From Pseudonocardia parietis (GTDB taxonomy: Bacteria > Actinomycetota > Actinomycetes > Mycobacteriales > Pseudonocardiaceae), in the NCBI RefSeq assembly GCF_017876315.1, contig NZ_JAGINU010000001.1, positions 434,001-498,000 of the forward strand: a stretch of 64,000 bases of DNA. Reading direction: 5' to 3'. Each line of letters begins with the position of its first letter. Within the stretch, counting starts at the first letter, position 1. Positions 8,656 to 17,293 of the stretch are shown here, one piece after another. Both the position numbers and the translations under genes were made by a program. The notes below the pieces were generated by a model, which saw only the letters and a list, made by a program, of their open reading frames with translations, was not told the DNA's origin and did not search any database.

Positions 8656-10380
8656 TCACACGGGGGCGTCGCGCAGCTCGCTCACCAGCGGCACCTCGAG
8701 CACCCGGTCCGAGGACATCCACTCACGCAGCGCCTGCGTGGCGAGCACGTCGTCGGTGTTGTAGCCGAGCAGCCGTTCCCGCTGCTGCGGGTCGGGTTCG
8801 CCGCCCTCGAGCGCCACGGCGTCGCGATACCAGCGCATCGAGTTCTCACCGCCCGCCTCCGGGTCCCGCCAGCTGAACCCGGCGGCGGGGGCGATCTTCT
8901 TCAGGCCCTTGCCCTGGGCACACAGGAACCAGGTCGAGACGACGCCGTAGAGGTCCACCCAGCACGGGTCCTCGATGAACTCGCGTACCCGGGCCTCGGT
9001 CGGGACGCCGGGCATCCCGGCGAACCGGTGCGCCGACGCCAGCATCCAGCGGTTCTCGGCCTGCTCGTTGTAGCAGTACGCGGCGAACGTCCGGCCCGCC
9101 GCGAGCGCATCCGCGCGGACCGCGGCCAGCCAGGTCCAGAACTCGCCGAACGAACGCCCCTCGTCCGGGGTGGGCAGCGGCTCCCAGGTCGCGAACGCGC
9201 GGTAGCCCGGCTCCGGGTCCCCGGTCCGGCGGCCGCCGGGGAACGACAGCAGCGCGCCCCACAGGTAGGCACCGGACTCGCCGAAGCTCTCCATGTCGAC
9301 GTCGACCTCGACGTCCGCGCGCGGCACCGGGACCCGGGGCACCCGGCGGGCGACGGCGAGGCCGTGCCTGCGGGCCCGGGCCAGCGCCACGAGGTCGCTG
9401 AACGGCGGGCCGGGCAGCGGTGCGGCCAGGCCGGACGGCGGCGCGGCCGGGTCCAGCGCGGCGAGCCCGGCCACGGTCGCGACGCCGGCCTCCCGCAGCA
9501 GCCGGGCCGTCTCGCCGTGCGCGACCAGGCTGACGTCGTCGGTCTGTTCCAGCTCCGCCTCGCAGGTCGGCCACCACGGGCACCGCCGGCACTCGGTGAT
9601 CCGGGACGGCGTGGCCAGCGCCGGCCCGCCCGTCGCGGCAGCCCGGGCGACGGCGGAACGGTCGGCGAACCGGGCGTCGTACTCGGCGAGGGTGGACCGG
9701 TCACCCGGCCAGTGCGCCGCCCGCAGGTCGTGCCAGACGACCACGTCGGCATCCAGCCCGATCACCCCGCCCAGCCGGGGTGCGGACTCCGGCGGCGCCC
9801 AGCCCGCCACCTCGAGCAACCGGGTGAGCTGGGCCAGCGTCAGCAGGTCGCGCGGCTGGGAACGGACCTTGCGGTCCGGGTCGTGGCGGGCGCGCTGCGG
9901 CCACGGATCGGTGACGGCGGTGGTGCGCGCGCCCGCACCCGGGTCGGTGATCCGGCGGCGGACCACCAGCAGCGGTACGTACCCGCCGCCGGGGGCCCGG
10001 ACCAGCAGCTCGGCGGTGCCCCGGCGGTCGCCGTCGAGCGGGAGGACCGCGCCCCAGATCATCGGGGCACCGGCCGCCACCAGCTCCGCGGTCCGCGCGG
10101 CCCGGGCCGCGCGGGAACCGGCACGTGGCTCGGACTCCGCATCGCCCGGCCAGGTGCTCGCCCAGTCCGCACCCCACGTCCGCTCGAGCAGCTCCCCGAC
10201 CTGCACCCGGTGCGCGCCGGCATCGGCCCGCCGCTGCTCGATGGCCGGATCGGGCAGCGCGCGCGGCGATCCGGCCGCCGACGGGTCGTGGTCGAGGTGC
10301 ACCCGGCGGCGGCACCCGCTCAGCGCAGCGGCGTCCAGGAAGGCCCGTGGCGCGGTCCGGGATCCGGTCGAGGTGCTCAC
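8656..10380 (-). CDS. TM0106-family RecB/Cas4-like nuclease fused to a DEDD exonuclease-like domain
   Basis: A 574-residue putative nuclease. The N-terminal part has a Cys in SGCRRRVHLDH and, near residue 280, a CxxC-x5-C cluster (ECRRCPWWPTCE). Four Cys in this spacing match the 4Fe-4S arrangement of Cas4/AddB-type RecB nucleases. The C-terminal half is an RNase H-like (DEDD) domain with acidic motifs DVDMES, YCYNEQAENRW and NTDDVLAT. The start is a GTG about 20 codons after the first possible start, chosen because the upstream codons are atypical. The stop is almost joined to the gamma-glutamyltransferase start. Its role in DNA repair is inferred from domains only. Confidence 0.82.
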   Translation of the reverse strand: MSTSTGSRTAPRAFLDAAALSGCRRRVHLDHDPSAAGSPRALPDPAIEQRRADAGAHRVQVGELLERTWGADWASTWPGDAESEPRAGSRAARAARTAELVAAGAPMIWGAVLPLDGDRRGTAELLVRAPGGGYVPLLVVRRRITDPGAGARTTAVTDPWPQRARHDPDRKVRSQPRDLLTLAQLTRLLEVAGWAPPESAPRLGGVIGLDADVVVWHDLRAAHWPGDRSTLAEYDARFADRSAVARAAATGGPALATPSRITECRRCPWWPTCEAELEQTDDVSLVAHGETARLLREAGVATVAGLAALDPAAPPSGLAAPLPGPPFSDLVALARARRHGLAVARRVPRVPVPRADVEVDVDMESFGESGAYLWGALLSFPGGRRTGDPEPGYRAFATWEPLPTPDEGRSFGEFWTWLAAVRADALAAGRTFAAYCYNEQAENRWMLASAHRFAGMPGVPTEARVREFIEDPCWVDLYGVVSTWFLCAQGKGLKKIAPAAGFSWRDPEAGGENSMRWYRDAVALEGGEPDPQQRERLLGYNTDDVLATQALREWMSSDRVLEVPLVSELRDAPV

Positions 10381-10546
10381 GGAGACCGAGGGTAGAGACC
10401 ACCCCCGACGGTTCCGGCAGGTACCGATCCGGTGCACCGGTCGTCACGCACCGGTGTCGGACCTGCGGACGCGGTGGGGCGGGCCCTAGGCTGCGTCGAC
10501 GAGAAGGCGATCAACGGCGGTCGGACCGACCACGGGAGGACACGAC

Positions 10547-11437
10547 ATGGGACTGCTCCGCAGGAAGCCGGGCGCCGGCGAGCGCGCCGCCGCGGCGACC
10601 AGGGAGGCGGCGGTCGACGCGTCCGGCTGGGTCCACGACGCCGCCGAGCACACCCGCGACACCGCGGACCGGGCCGCCGAGAAGCTGCACCGCCGGGCCG
10701 TGAAGGCGCGGAAGAAGGCCGACGCGGCGGGTCGCCGGGCGCAGAAGGCCGGCCGCAAGGCCGCGCGCAGCACCCGCCGGGCGACGACCGGATCCGGTAC
10801 GAACACGGTCGCCACCGCGGCGACCGGCCTGCTCACCGAGACCGACCTCAAGGCGCGCTCGGCGGACCGGAAGGTGGCGAAGACGGCAGCGAAGGCCGAC
10901 GCGAGCGCCCGCAAGGCCGAGGCGAAGGCCGCGCAGGCCACGGAGAAGGGCCGGCTCAAGAGCGAGACCCTCGCGGTGAAGGACGCCGAGCGCGCCCGCG
11001 CCGCCCGCGAGTGGAACGCCAAGAAGGTGCAGCGCTACCTGGGGATGGCCAAGGTGCTGGCCCCGCTGGTCGCGCCGTACGCGATGGCCGCCGCCGGGTC
11101 GCTGCGCCACCGCCTCGACGACCACCGCTCCCGCAAGCTGGGGGTCTCCCCCGACGAGCTCGGCGGCTACTCGGGGCAGGGCGGCAAGCTGCACGCGCGG
11201 ATGTCCCGCATCTCGCGGACGATCATTGAGCTGCGCGAGGACGGCACCACCGACCGGGACCCCCGCGCCAAGCGGTTCGCCGACGAGACCGAGCCGCGCC
11301 TGCACGACCTGGCCGCCGCCGTCCGGGCCGCGGAGAACATGCCGGCCGCCCGCCGCCGGGCCGCGTTCCGGACGATCTCGCACGACCTGGACCGGACCGA
11401 GGTCGCGCTACTGGACCACCTCGGCATCCGGGCCTGA
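10547..11437 (+). CDS. DUF6474-like coiled-coil protein
   Basis: A 296-residue cytoplasmic protein, with GGGAGG placed 8 bases before the ATG. Residues 10-175 are very rich in Ala, Lys and Arg with heptad-like spacing (KARKKADAAGRRAQKAG), a long basic helix that could bind nucleic acid or the membrane surface. A short hydrophobic stretch (MAKVLAPLVAPYAMAAAG) follows. The conserved C-terminal 110 residues carry MSRISRTIIELREDG and RRAAFRTISHDLDRTE. I recognise the family from Pseudonocardiales but no function is known to me. It stands alone, convergent with the following oxidoreductase. Confidence 0.8.
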   Translation: MGLLRRKPGAGERAAAATREAAVDASGWVHDAAEHTRDTADRAAEKLHRRAVKARKKADAAGRRAQKAGRKAARSTRRATTGSGTNTVATAATGLLTETDLKARSADRKVAKTAAKADASARKAEAKAAQATEKGRLKSETLAVKDAERARAAREWNAKKVQRYLGMAKVLAPLVAPYAMAAAGSLRHRLDDHRSRKLGVSPDELGGYSGQGGKLHARMSRISRTIIELREDGTTDRDPRAKRFADETEPRLHDLAAAVRAAENMPAARRRAAFRTISHDLDRTEVALLDHLGIRA

Positions 11438-11438
11438 C

Positions 11439-11484
11439 CCGCGCCGTCCCGGGGTTCCGCGGACCGCTCGGCTACCCGGCGCGG
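11439..11484. terminator. possible bidirectional terminator between convergent genes
   Basis: CCGCGCCG at 11439-11446 is complementary to CGGCGCGG at 11477-11484. The hairpin would serve both the DUF6474-like gene and the oxidoreductase, whose 3' end holds the right arm. The loop of 30 bases is long, so confidence is low. Confidence 0.3.
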
Positions 11485-12878
11485 TAGGTCTCCAGCAGCC
11501 GCAGCCACACCTCGCTGATCGTCTGGAACGCCGGGACGGCGTGCCAGAGCCGCCCCAGCGGCACCTCGCCGACGACGGCGATCGTCGCGGCGTGCAGCAG
11601 CTCGGCCACCCCGGGCCCGACGAAGGTCACGCCGACCAGCACCTCCCGGTCCCGGTCCACGACGGCCACCATCCGTCCCGACCAGCCGTCGGCGGTGAGC
11701 GAGGAACCGGCGACGGCGATCTCCAGCTCGACGACGCGCACGTCCCTGCCGTCGCGCCGTGCGGCGTCGGCGGTGTGGCCGACCCAGGCCACCTCGGGAT
11801 CGGTGAACACCACCTGCGGGACGGCGTGGTGGTCGGCCGTCGCGGTGTCCTCGCTCCACGGGGCGGTGCCGGGCGTGCGGCCCGCGGCCCGTTCGGCGAT
11901 CGCGTGCGCGGCGATGCGGGCCTGGTACTTGCCCTGGTGGGTGAGCGGGGCCCGGCCGTTGACGTCACCGACGGCGTAGAGCCAGTCCCCGTGGGCGAGG
12001 CCGGAGTCGTCCACCCCGACCGCGCCGCGGTCGGTCGTCGAGACCCCCACGGTGTCCAGCCCGAGACCGTCCGATGCCGGACGGCGGCCGGTCGCCACCA
12101 GCAACCGGTCCACCTCGACCGTGTCGCCGCCGCCCCGCAGCACGACGGCGTCCCCCGGCCCGGGCGCGACCTCGTCGAGGCCGGTGTCGAGCCGCAGGTC
12201 GACGCCCGCCTCTCGGAGCCCGTCGGCGACCCGCTCGGACGCCACCGGCTCCGCGTTCGGCAGCACCCGGGGACCGTGGTTGAACAGCGTCACCGACGAT
12301 CCGAGCCGGGCGAACGCCAGCGCCATCTCGCAGCCGACGACGCCGCCGCCGAGCACGCCGAGCCGGCGCGGGATCTCCTTCGCCGAGGTCGCCTCCCGCG
12401 ATCCCCAGAACCGCACCGTGTCCAGCCCGGGGGCCGGCGGCGTGACCGGGACGCTGCCGGTCGCGAGCACGACCGCGCGCCGGGCGGTGACGGTGGTCGG
12501 TGCCCCGTCGGTCGAGGTCACCTCGACCGTCCGCTCCCCGGTCAGCCGGCCATGCCCGCGCAGCACGGTCGCGCCGGCTTCTTCGGCCCACTCGACCTGG
12601 CCCGCATCGTCCCAGTTCGAGGTGAACGAGGTCCGCCGTTCCAGCACCGCGGCCGGGTCGAAGCCGACGGTGACGCCCGGCAGCCGTCGGGCGTCGGCGA
12701 CCGCCTGCGGTGTGCGGAGCAGGGCCTTGGACGGGATGCACGCCCAGTACGAACACTCCCCGCCGAGCAGCTCGGCCTCCACCAGCGCGACGGAGAGACC
12801 CGCGTCGGCCGCGTACCCGGCCGCGTTCTCACCGACCGGGCCGCCTCCGATGACGACGACGTCGAACTCGTGGCTCAT
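11472..12878 (-). CDS. NAD(P)/FAD-dependent disulfide oxidoreductase
   Basis: A 468-residue class I flavoprotein of the dihydrolipoamide dehydrogenase/mercuric reductase superfamily. The N-terminal FAD-binding motif is VVVIGGGPVGENAA. The redox disulfide is Cys42 and Cys47 in GGECSYWACIPSK, keeping the CxxxxC spacing but with a sequence unlike lipoamide, glutathione or mycothione reductases. A second Rossmann motif (GVLGGGVVGCEMA) binds NAD(P)H. The C-terminal dimerisation domain carries HAVPAFQTISE, which supplies the His/Glu base pair. The disulfide substrate is unknown. It is a single-gene unit on this strand, 44 bases downstream of the small NAD(P)-binding protein gene. Confidence 0.9.
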   Translation of the reverse strand: MSHEFDVVVIGGGPVGENAAGYAADAGLSVALVEAELLGGECSYWACIPSKALLRTPQAVADARRLPGVTVGFDPAAVLERRTSFTSNWDDAGQVEWAEEAGATVLRGHGRLTGERTVEVTSTDGAPTTVTARRAVVLATGSVPVTPPAPGLDTVRFWGSREATSAKEIPRRLGVLGGGVVGCEMALAFARLGSSVTLFNHGPRVLPNAEPVASERVADGLREAGVDLRLDTGLDEVAPGPGDAVVLRGGGDTVEVDRLLVATGRRPASDGLGLDTVGVSTTDRGAVGVDDSGLAHGDWLYAVGDVNGRAPLTHQGKYQARIAAHAIAERAAGRTPGTAPWSEDTATADHHAVPQVVFTDPEVAWVGHTADAARRDGRDVRVVELEIAVAGSSLTADGWSGRMVAVVDRDREVLVGVTFVGPGVAELLHAATIAVVGEVPLGRLWHAVPAFQTISEVWLRLLETYRAG

Positions 12879-12922
12879 GCCCTCAGCATGCCCGCCGGGG
12901 CCCGGTTCTCACCCGCTGCGGC

Positions 12923-13585
12923 TCATCGGTCGAGTGCGGCGACCGCCTCGGCGATCCCGACGTCGCCCGCATGCAGCTCCAGTGTCCACCCGATCGTGTG
13001 GTCGGCGGTGAGCAGCGCGGCCAGCGTCGCGGCCGTGTCGTCGCGGGTCACGTCGCCCGGTTCCACCGGCGGTGGGACGAGCAGCACCCGGCCGGTGCCC
13101 GGCTCGTCGGTCAGGCGGCCGGGACGCAGGATCGTCGTGTCCAGCCGGTCGTCGCCCCGGACCGCCTCCTCGGCCGCCTTCTTCGCCCGGATGTAGGCGG
13201 CCCAGACCGCACCGCGGCCGGGATCGGGCTCGGTGTCCACCCCGGTCGCCGAGATGAGCAGGTAGCGGCGGACCCCGGCGGCCGCGGCGGCATCGGCGAG
13301 CAGCGTGGCCCCGTCGCGATCCACGGTCTCCTTGCGTTCCGCCGTGCTGCCCGGCCCGGCCCCCGCCGCGAAGACGACGGCGTCGGCGCCGATCAGGTGC
13401 CCGGTGAACTCCCCGAGGGTCGCCGACTCCAGGTCGGCGAGCACCGGTACCGCACCCGTCGCCGCCACCTCCTCGGTGTGGTCGGGGTTGCGCACGATCG
13501 AGCGCACCGTGTGTCCCTGTCCCGTGAGCAGGGCGGACAGCCGCATCGCGATCTGCCCGTGGCCTCCGGCGATCACCACATCCAT
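12923..13585 (-). CDS. NAD(P)-binding atypical SDR (NmrA-like) protein
   Basis: A 220-residue single-domain Rossmann protein. The nucleotide loop is VVIAGGHGQIAMRL at the very N-terminus. The RYLLISATGV segment and an AYIRAKKAAEEAV segment (Tyr-x-x-x-Lys-like) correspond to the atypical SDR core of the YwnB/YhfK type. Members act as redox sensors, anti-sigma-like regulators or flavin/NADPH reductases. No dedicated substrate loop is visible. Genes on both sides run the same way (DUF4442 protein upstream, disulfide oxidoreductase downstream), so they could form one redox-related unit. Confidence 0.85.
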   Translation of the reverse strand: MDVVIAGGHGQIAMRLSALLTGQGHTVRSIVRNPDHTEEVAATGAVPVLADLESATLGEFTGHLIGADAVVFAAGAGPGSTAERKETVDRDGATLLADAAAAAGVRRYLLISATGVDTEPDPGRGAVWAAYIRAKKAAEEAVRGDDRLDTTILRPGRLTDEPGTGRVLLVPPPVEPGDVTRDDTAATLAALLTADHTIGWTLELHAGDVGIAEAVAALDR

Positions 13586-13606
13586 GCGGCGAAGGCTAGC
13601 GCCCGG

Positions 13607-14056
13607 CTAGTGCGGTTTCAGCGTCCACACGATCGTCATCGCCCCGGTCCGCACACCGGCGGCATCGGTGATCGTCACGTCGACGGTGAACTCCGGGCGC
13701 TGTCCGGCGTCCAGCTCGGCCAGGACCTCGCCACCCGGACGGGTCAAGATCGCCTCGGCCCGCAGCGCCCCCTTCGCGAGCTTCAGGTACCGGATCTCGG
13801 ACCGGACGACGAGCGGGACGGCCCGGTCCCCGGCCGCGGCGAATGCCGCCAGTCCGACTGCTCCGGATGCCGTCTCGCCCAGTCCGAACATCACCGCGGC
13901 GTGCGGGCCGCCCACGTGGTTGTGCTGGTCGGCGCGGTCGGGCAGGAACGCCTCCACCCGCTCGGGGGTGATCTCGCCGAAGGTGATCCCCGCGGTACCG
14001 ACCCACGGCACGGCCTGCGTCATCGCCTCGGCCACCCAGCTCGTCGCGTCGCTCAT
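13607..14056 (-). CDS. DUF4442 hotdog-fold protein (putative thioesterase)
   Basis: A 149-residue hotdog-fold protein. Features typical of the DUF4442/PaaI-like group are HVGGPHAAVMFGLGETASG in the central helix and a C-terminal strand ending VDVTITDAAGVRTGAMTIVWTLKPH (strand residues only partly listed). Members hydrolyse acyl-CoA or bind acyl groups. The ATG was chosen at MSDATSW because the open frame upstream lacks family-like sequence. It is divergent from the alcohol dehydrogenase gene across a 200-base regulatory gap. Confidence 0.8.
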   Translation of the reverse strand: MSDATSWVAEAMTQAVPWVGTAGITFGEITPERVEAFLPDRADQHNHVGGPHAAVMFGLGETASGAVGLAAFAAAGDRAVPLVVRSEIRYLKLAKGALRAEAILTRPGGEVLAELDAGQRPEFTVDVTITDAAGVRTGAMTIVWTLKPH

Positions 14057-14097
14057 GCCCGCGATCCTACTCGCCGGTAACCCGGACAACCGGCTGT

Positions 14098-14147
14098 CTT
14101 GTTCGTCCTGATTATCGACCACCGAGAAGCGACCCTCTTGTCCGTCG
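14098..14147 (+). repeat. pair of 11-bp direct repeats upstream of adh
   Basis: TCTTGTTCGTC at 14098-14108 and TCTTGTCCGTC at 14137-14147 differ at one base and start 39 bases apart, close to four helical turns. They lie in the divergent promoter between the DUF4442 gene and the alcohol dehydrogenase. Phased direct repeats can be activator sites; this is inference only. Confidence 0.35.
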
Positions 14148-14158
14148 TGCACGACGGC
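14143..14158. promoter_or_regulatory. 16-bp perfect palindrome, candidate operator upstream of adh
   Basis: CCGTCGTGCACGACGG is perfectly symmetric and sits about 100 bases upstream of the alcohol dehydrogenase start. In GC-rich DNA one such palindrome per window is not very surprising, so its intergenic position is the main support. Confidence 0.45.
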
Positions 14159-14258
14159 GATCTCATCGATGTGACAGGCGGCACAACCCGATCACGACCA
14201 CGAACCCACCACGACCGACGCGCACCCGCGGCGCGTCCGAAGCCAGGAGGCAACCGGA

Positions 14259-15287
14259 GTGAAAGCCGTGCGGGTGCACGCGTACAAGCAGGACCCACAG
14301 ATCGACGACATCGCAGAGCCGAAGATCCAGGGCCCGCTCGACGTCATCGTCAAGGTCGGCGGCGCCGGCGTCTGCCGGACCGACCTCCACATCATCGACG
14401 GCGACTGGGCCGCCATCCAGAACCCGAACCTGCCCTACGTGATCGGCCACGAGAACGCGGGCTGGGTGCACGCGATCGGCGACGCCGTCACCAACGTCAA
14501 GGTCGGCGACACCGTCATCCTGCACCCGCAGCCGTCCTGCGGGCTCTGCCTGTCCTGCCGGGCCGGCCGGGACATGCAGTGCACCGGCGACGCGTTCTTC
14601 CCCGGCCTGTCCAACAACGACGGTGGCATGGCGGAGTACCTGCGGACCACCGCCCGGGCCTGCGTCAAGCTGAACCCGGACACCAACCCGGCCGACGTCG
14701 CGGCGCTCGCCGACGCAGGCATCACCGCCTACCACGCGGTGCGCAAGTCGGTGCCGTTCCTGTACCCGGGCACCACCGCGGTGGTGCAGGGCGCGGGCGG
14801 ACTGGGCCACATCGGCATCCAGACGCTCGCCGCGCTGACCGCCACGAAGATCATCGTCGTCGACAAGAACCCGGCGGCGCTGGAGCTGGCGAAGAAGATC
14901 GGTGCGGACGAGACCGTGGTCGCCGACGGCAACCACGTCGAGGCCGTCCAGGAGCTCACCGGGGGCGGCTCGACCGTCACCTTCGACTTCGTGGCCGAAC
15001 AGGGTGCCGAGCTCGACGCCTGGGCGATGACCGGCGCGGCGGGCTACTGCTTCGTCCTCGGCTACGGCGGCGAGTTCAAGGCCCCCACCCTCGACTTCGT
15101 CGCGGGCGAGAAGAACGTGATCGGCAACATCGTCGGCACCTACAACGACCTGGCGGAGCTGATGGTCCTGGCCCAGGCCGGGAAGGTCACGCTGCACACC
15201 GTCCAGTACCCGCTCGACCGCGCACTGGACGCCCTGCGCGACCTGGACGCGGGCAAGGTCCGCGGCCGGGCGATCCTCGTTCCCTGA
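14259..15287 (+). CDS. zinc-dependent NAD(P) alcohol dehydrogenase (propane-cluster type)
   Basis: A 342-residue medium-chain dehydrogenase. Catalytic zinc motifs CRTDLH and GHENAGWV are present. The structural-zinc lobe has four Cys (CGLCLSCRAGRDMQC), and the cofactor loop is GAGGLGHIG. The start is GTG after an AGGAGGC-like site. The sequence type and the genes after it (amidohydrolase, DUF59) match, from my knowledge, the accessory genes of actinobacterial propane/acetone-type di-iron monooxygenase clusters (prm/mim). There the dehydrogenase would oxidise the alcohol formed. No monooxygenase gene is present in this window, so the substrate may be an alcohol from elsewhere. Confidence 0.93.
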   Translation: MKAVRVHAYKQDPQIDDIAEPKIQGPLDVIVKVGGAGVCRTDLHIIDGDWAAIQNPNLPYVIGHENAGWVHAIGDAVTNVKVGDTVILHPQPSCGLCLSCRAGRDMQCTGDAFFPGLSNNDGGMAEYLRTTARACVKLNPDTNPADVAALADAGITAYHAVRKSVPFLYPGTTAVVQGAGGLGHIGIQTLAALTATKIIVVDKNPAALELAKKIGADETVVADGNHVEAVQELTGGGSTVTFDFVAEQGAELDAWAMTGAAGYCFVLGYGGEFKAPTLDFVAGEKNVIGNIVGTYNDLAELMVLAQAGKVTLHTVQYPLDRALDALRDLDAGKVRGRAILVP

Positions 15288-15296
15288 GCTGTATTC

Positions 15297-15308
15297 GTAC
15301 GTACGTAC
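15297..15308. promoter_or_regulatory. 12-bp palindrome between adh and amidohydrolase genes
   Basis: GTACGTACGTAC is a perfect palindrome starting 10 bases after the adh stop codon and ending 60 bases before the amidohydrolase start. It resembles TetR-type operators and suggests that the amidohydrolase-DUF59 pair has its own regulated promoter. Confidence 0.45.
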
Positions 15309-15367
15309 AAGACACACGTCTTTCCTGACCACCACCGATCGGCGGCAACGCCGGCGCAGGAGGAACC

Positions 15368-16435
15368 ATGTACGAGAAGGACGGCGAGAAGTACTTCATC
15401 GTCGACTCCCACAGCCACTTCTGGGACGCCTCCCGGGAGAACTGGGTCGAGGGGCGCGAGCAGTACGCCAAGGGCTGGATCGACTGCTTCTACGGCTACC
15501 ACCAGCTCGGCCCGCCCGAGACCCACTGGGACTGGGAGAAGTACCTCAAGGTCTCGGTCGACGACTTCGAGCGGGACATGTTCACCGAGGGCCACGTCGA
15601 CCACGCGATCTTCCAGTCGACGTACCTCAAGGAGTGGTACAAGAACGGCTTCAACACCACCGAGCAGAACTCCGCGCTGCTGGAGCGCTTCGGTGACCGG
15701 ATCATCGTCAACGGCCGGTTCGACCCGCGCGAGGGCGACGCCGGGCTCCGCCAGCTCGAGGCCGATGCGAAGAAGTTCAACCTCAAGGGCGTGAAGCTCT
15801 ACACCGCGGAGTGGAACGGCGACTCCCGCGGCTTCAAGCTCACCGACCCCGAGGCCTACCGCTTCCTGCAGGCGACACAGGACCTGGGCATCAAGAACGT
15901 CCACGTGCACAAGGGCCCGACGATCTGGCCGCTGGACAAGGACGCGTTCGACGTCGCCGACGTCGACCACGCGGCCACCGACTTCCAGGGCCTGAACTTC
16001 ATCGTCGAGCACGTGGGCCTGCCGCGGATCGAGGACTTCTGCTTCATGGCGGTGCAGGAGCCCAACGTCTACGCCGGCCTGTCGGTGGTCGTCGGCGGCC
16101 TGATGCACGCCCGGCCGAAGTTCTTCGCCAAGGTCATGGGCGAGCTGCTGTTCTGGGTCGGCGAGGACAAGATGACCTTCGGCAGCGACTACAACATCTG
16201 GACGCCGAAGTGGCAGGTCGAGGGCCTGGTCGACTGGCAGATGCCGGACGAGGACCAGTTCTCCGACTACCCGCGCCTGACCACCGACAGCAAGAAGAAG
16301 ATCCTCGGCCTGAACGCCGCCAAGCTGTACGACATCCCGGTGCCCGCCGAGATGCAGCTGCCCGACACCACGGCCGACGAGGCGATGGCGCCGGGTGAGG
16401 AGCTGGTGGAGGGCACCGCTGGGGCACGGGCGTAA
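15368..16435 (+). CDS. amidohydrolase-2 family metal-dependent hydrolase
   Basis: A 355-residue TIM-barrel hydrolase/decarboxylase of the amidohydrolase-2 group. The metal motif near the N-terminus is VDSHSHFWD; later ligands are the His in VHVHKGP, the His in VEHVGLPR and the Asp in TFGSDYN. A strong AGGAGG lies 6 bases before the ATG. Its stop codon overlaps the next start (TAATG), so translation of the DUF59 gene is coupled. In mycobacterial mimABCD and Rhodococcus prm clusters a protein of this type follows the monooxygenase genes and is thought to be needed for oxygenase maturation or activity. Its reaction is not established. Here it is separated from any oxygenase. Confidence 0.9.
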   Translation: MYEKDGEKYFIVDSHSHFWDASRENWVEGREQYAKGWIDCFYGYHQLGPPETHWDWEKYLKVSVDDFERDMFTEGHVDHAIFQSTYLKEWYKNGFNTTEQNSALLERFGDRIIVNGRFDPREGDAGLRQLEADAKKFNLKGVKLYTAEWNGDSRGFKLTDPEAYRFLQATQDLGIKNVHVHKGPTIWPLDKDAFDVADVDHAATDFQGLNFIVEHVGLPRIEDFCFMAVQEPNVYAGLSVVVGGLMHARPKFFAKVMGELLFWVGEDKMTFGSDYNIWTPKWQVEGLVDWQMPDEDQFSDYPRLTTDSKKKILGLNAAKLYDIPVPAEMQLPDTTADEAMAPGEELVEGTAGARA

Positions 16436-17184
16436 TGGCAGGCACTGTCGACCGGCAGGCCGTGTGGTCCGCGCTGGGGACGGTGCTCGACCCGGAGCTG
16501 GACGAGCCGATCACGGACCTCGACTTCGTCGAGACGTGCACCGTCTCGCCCGACTCCGACGACCCGGCGGGCGGGTCGCTCGTCACGGTCGGGCTCCGGT
16601 TGCCGACGTTCTTCTGCGCGCCGAACTTCTCGTTCCTGATGGTCGCCGACGCCTACGACGCGGTGACGGCGATCCCGGGGGTGAGCAGGGCGCAGGTGAC
16701 GCTGGCCGACCACCACGCCGCCGACGAGATCAACGGTGGGGTCGCGGCACACGCCGGGTTCGTGAAGGCCTTCACGGGCTCGCTCAACGGTGAGGCCGCG
16801 GCCGAGCTGGACGAGCTGCGCCACACGTTCCTGGCGAAGGCCGCGCTGGCCGGCCAGGACCGGGTGGCGCGGCCGCTGGTCGACGCCGGCCGCGGTCCGG
16901 AGGAGCTGGCCGGGCTGACGCTCGGCGAGCTCACCGGCACCGATGCCGACACCGACGAACTGGTCCGGATGCGTCGCCGGCGGGAGACCATCGGTCTTCC
17001 CGCCGGGGACGACGCCCCGCTGCTGGTGCACTCCGACGGGTCACCGGTGACGGTCGAACAGGTTCCGCTCCACCTGCGCCGGGCGCGGCTGCAGCGGGTC
17101 GGGATCGAGACCAACGGGGAGTACTGCAAGTCGCTGCTCCAGATCCGGTACGCGGGGCGCACGCCCGCCGCGACCGGGAGCTAG
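16435..17184 (+). CDS. DUF59/MIP18-family protein (metal-sulfur cluster assembly type)
   Basis: A 249-residue protein. The first 100 residues form a MIP18/PaaD-like domain: LDPELDEPITDLDFV at the start and TFFCAPNFSFLMVADA carrying the conserved Cys. Such domains help insert Fe-S or other metal centres. The remaining 140 residues are an extension rich in charged residues with no recognised motif. The start codon overlaps the stop of the amidohydrolase, so the two proteins are made together and probably act together. Similar long DUF59 proteins occur in propane-type monooxygenase clusters, where a metal-centre maturation role for the di-iron oxygenase is plausible. Confidence 0.87.
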   Translation: MAGTVDRQAVWSALGTVLDPELDEPITDLDFVETCTVSPDSDDPAGGSLVTVGLRLPTFFCAPNFSFLMVADAYDAVTAIPGVSRAQVTLADHHAADEINGGVAAHAGFVKAFTGSLNGEAAAELDELRHTFLAKAALAGQDRVARPLVDAGRGPEELAGLTLGELTGTDADTDELVRMRRRRETIGLPAGDDAPLLVHSDGSPVTVEQVPLHLRRARLQRVGIETNGEYCKSLLQIRYAGRTPAATGS

Positions 17185-17196
17185 AGCAGGAGAAAC

Positions 17197-17264
17197 CGGA
17201 TCCGGACCCTGCCGGATCCGCACCACGTGGGCCGTGCCTCGCCGCCGGGGGCACGGCCCACGTG
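17197..17264. terminator. tandem hairpins, bidirectional terminator
   Basis: Two hairpins stand in the convergent gap. The first pairs CGGATCCGG-type arms at 17197-17205 and 17212-17220. The second pairs 15 bases without mismatch: CACGTGGGCCGTGCC (17224-17238) with GGCACGGCCCACGTG (17250-17264), loop 11. They separate the DUF59 gene from the methyltransferase on the other strand. No U-tract is evident, as is usual in actinobacteria. Confidence 0.75.
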
Positions 17265-17293
17265 CGTACCCGCCCTGCTCAGCCTTGTCCTGC

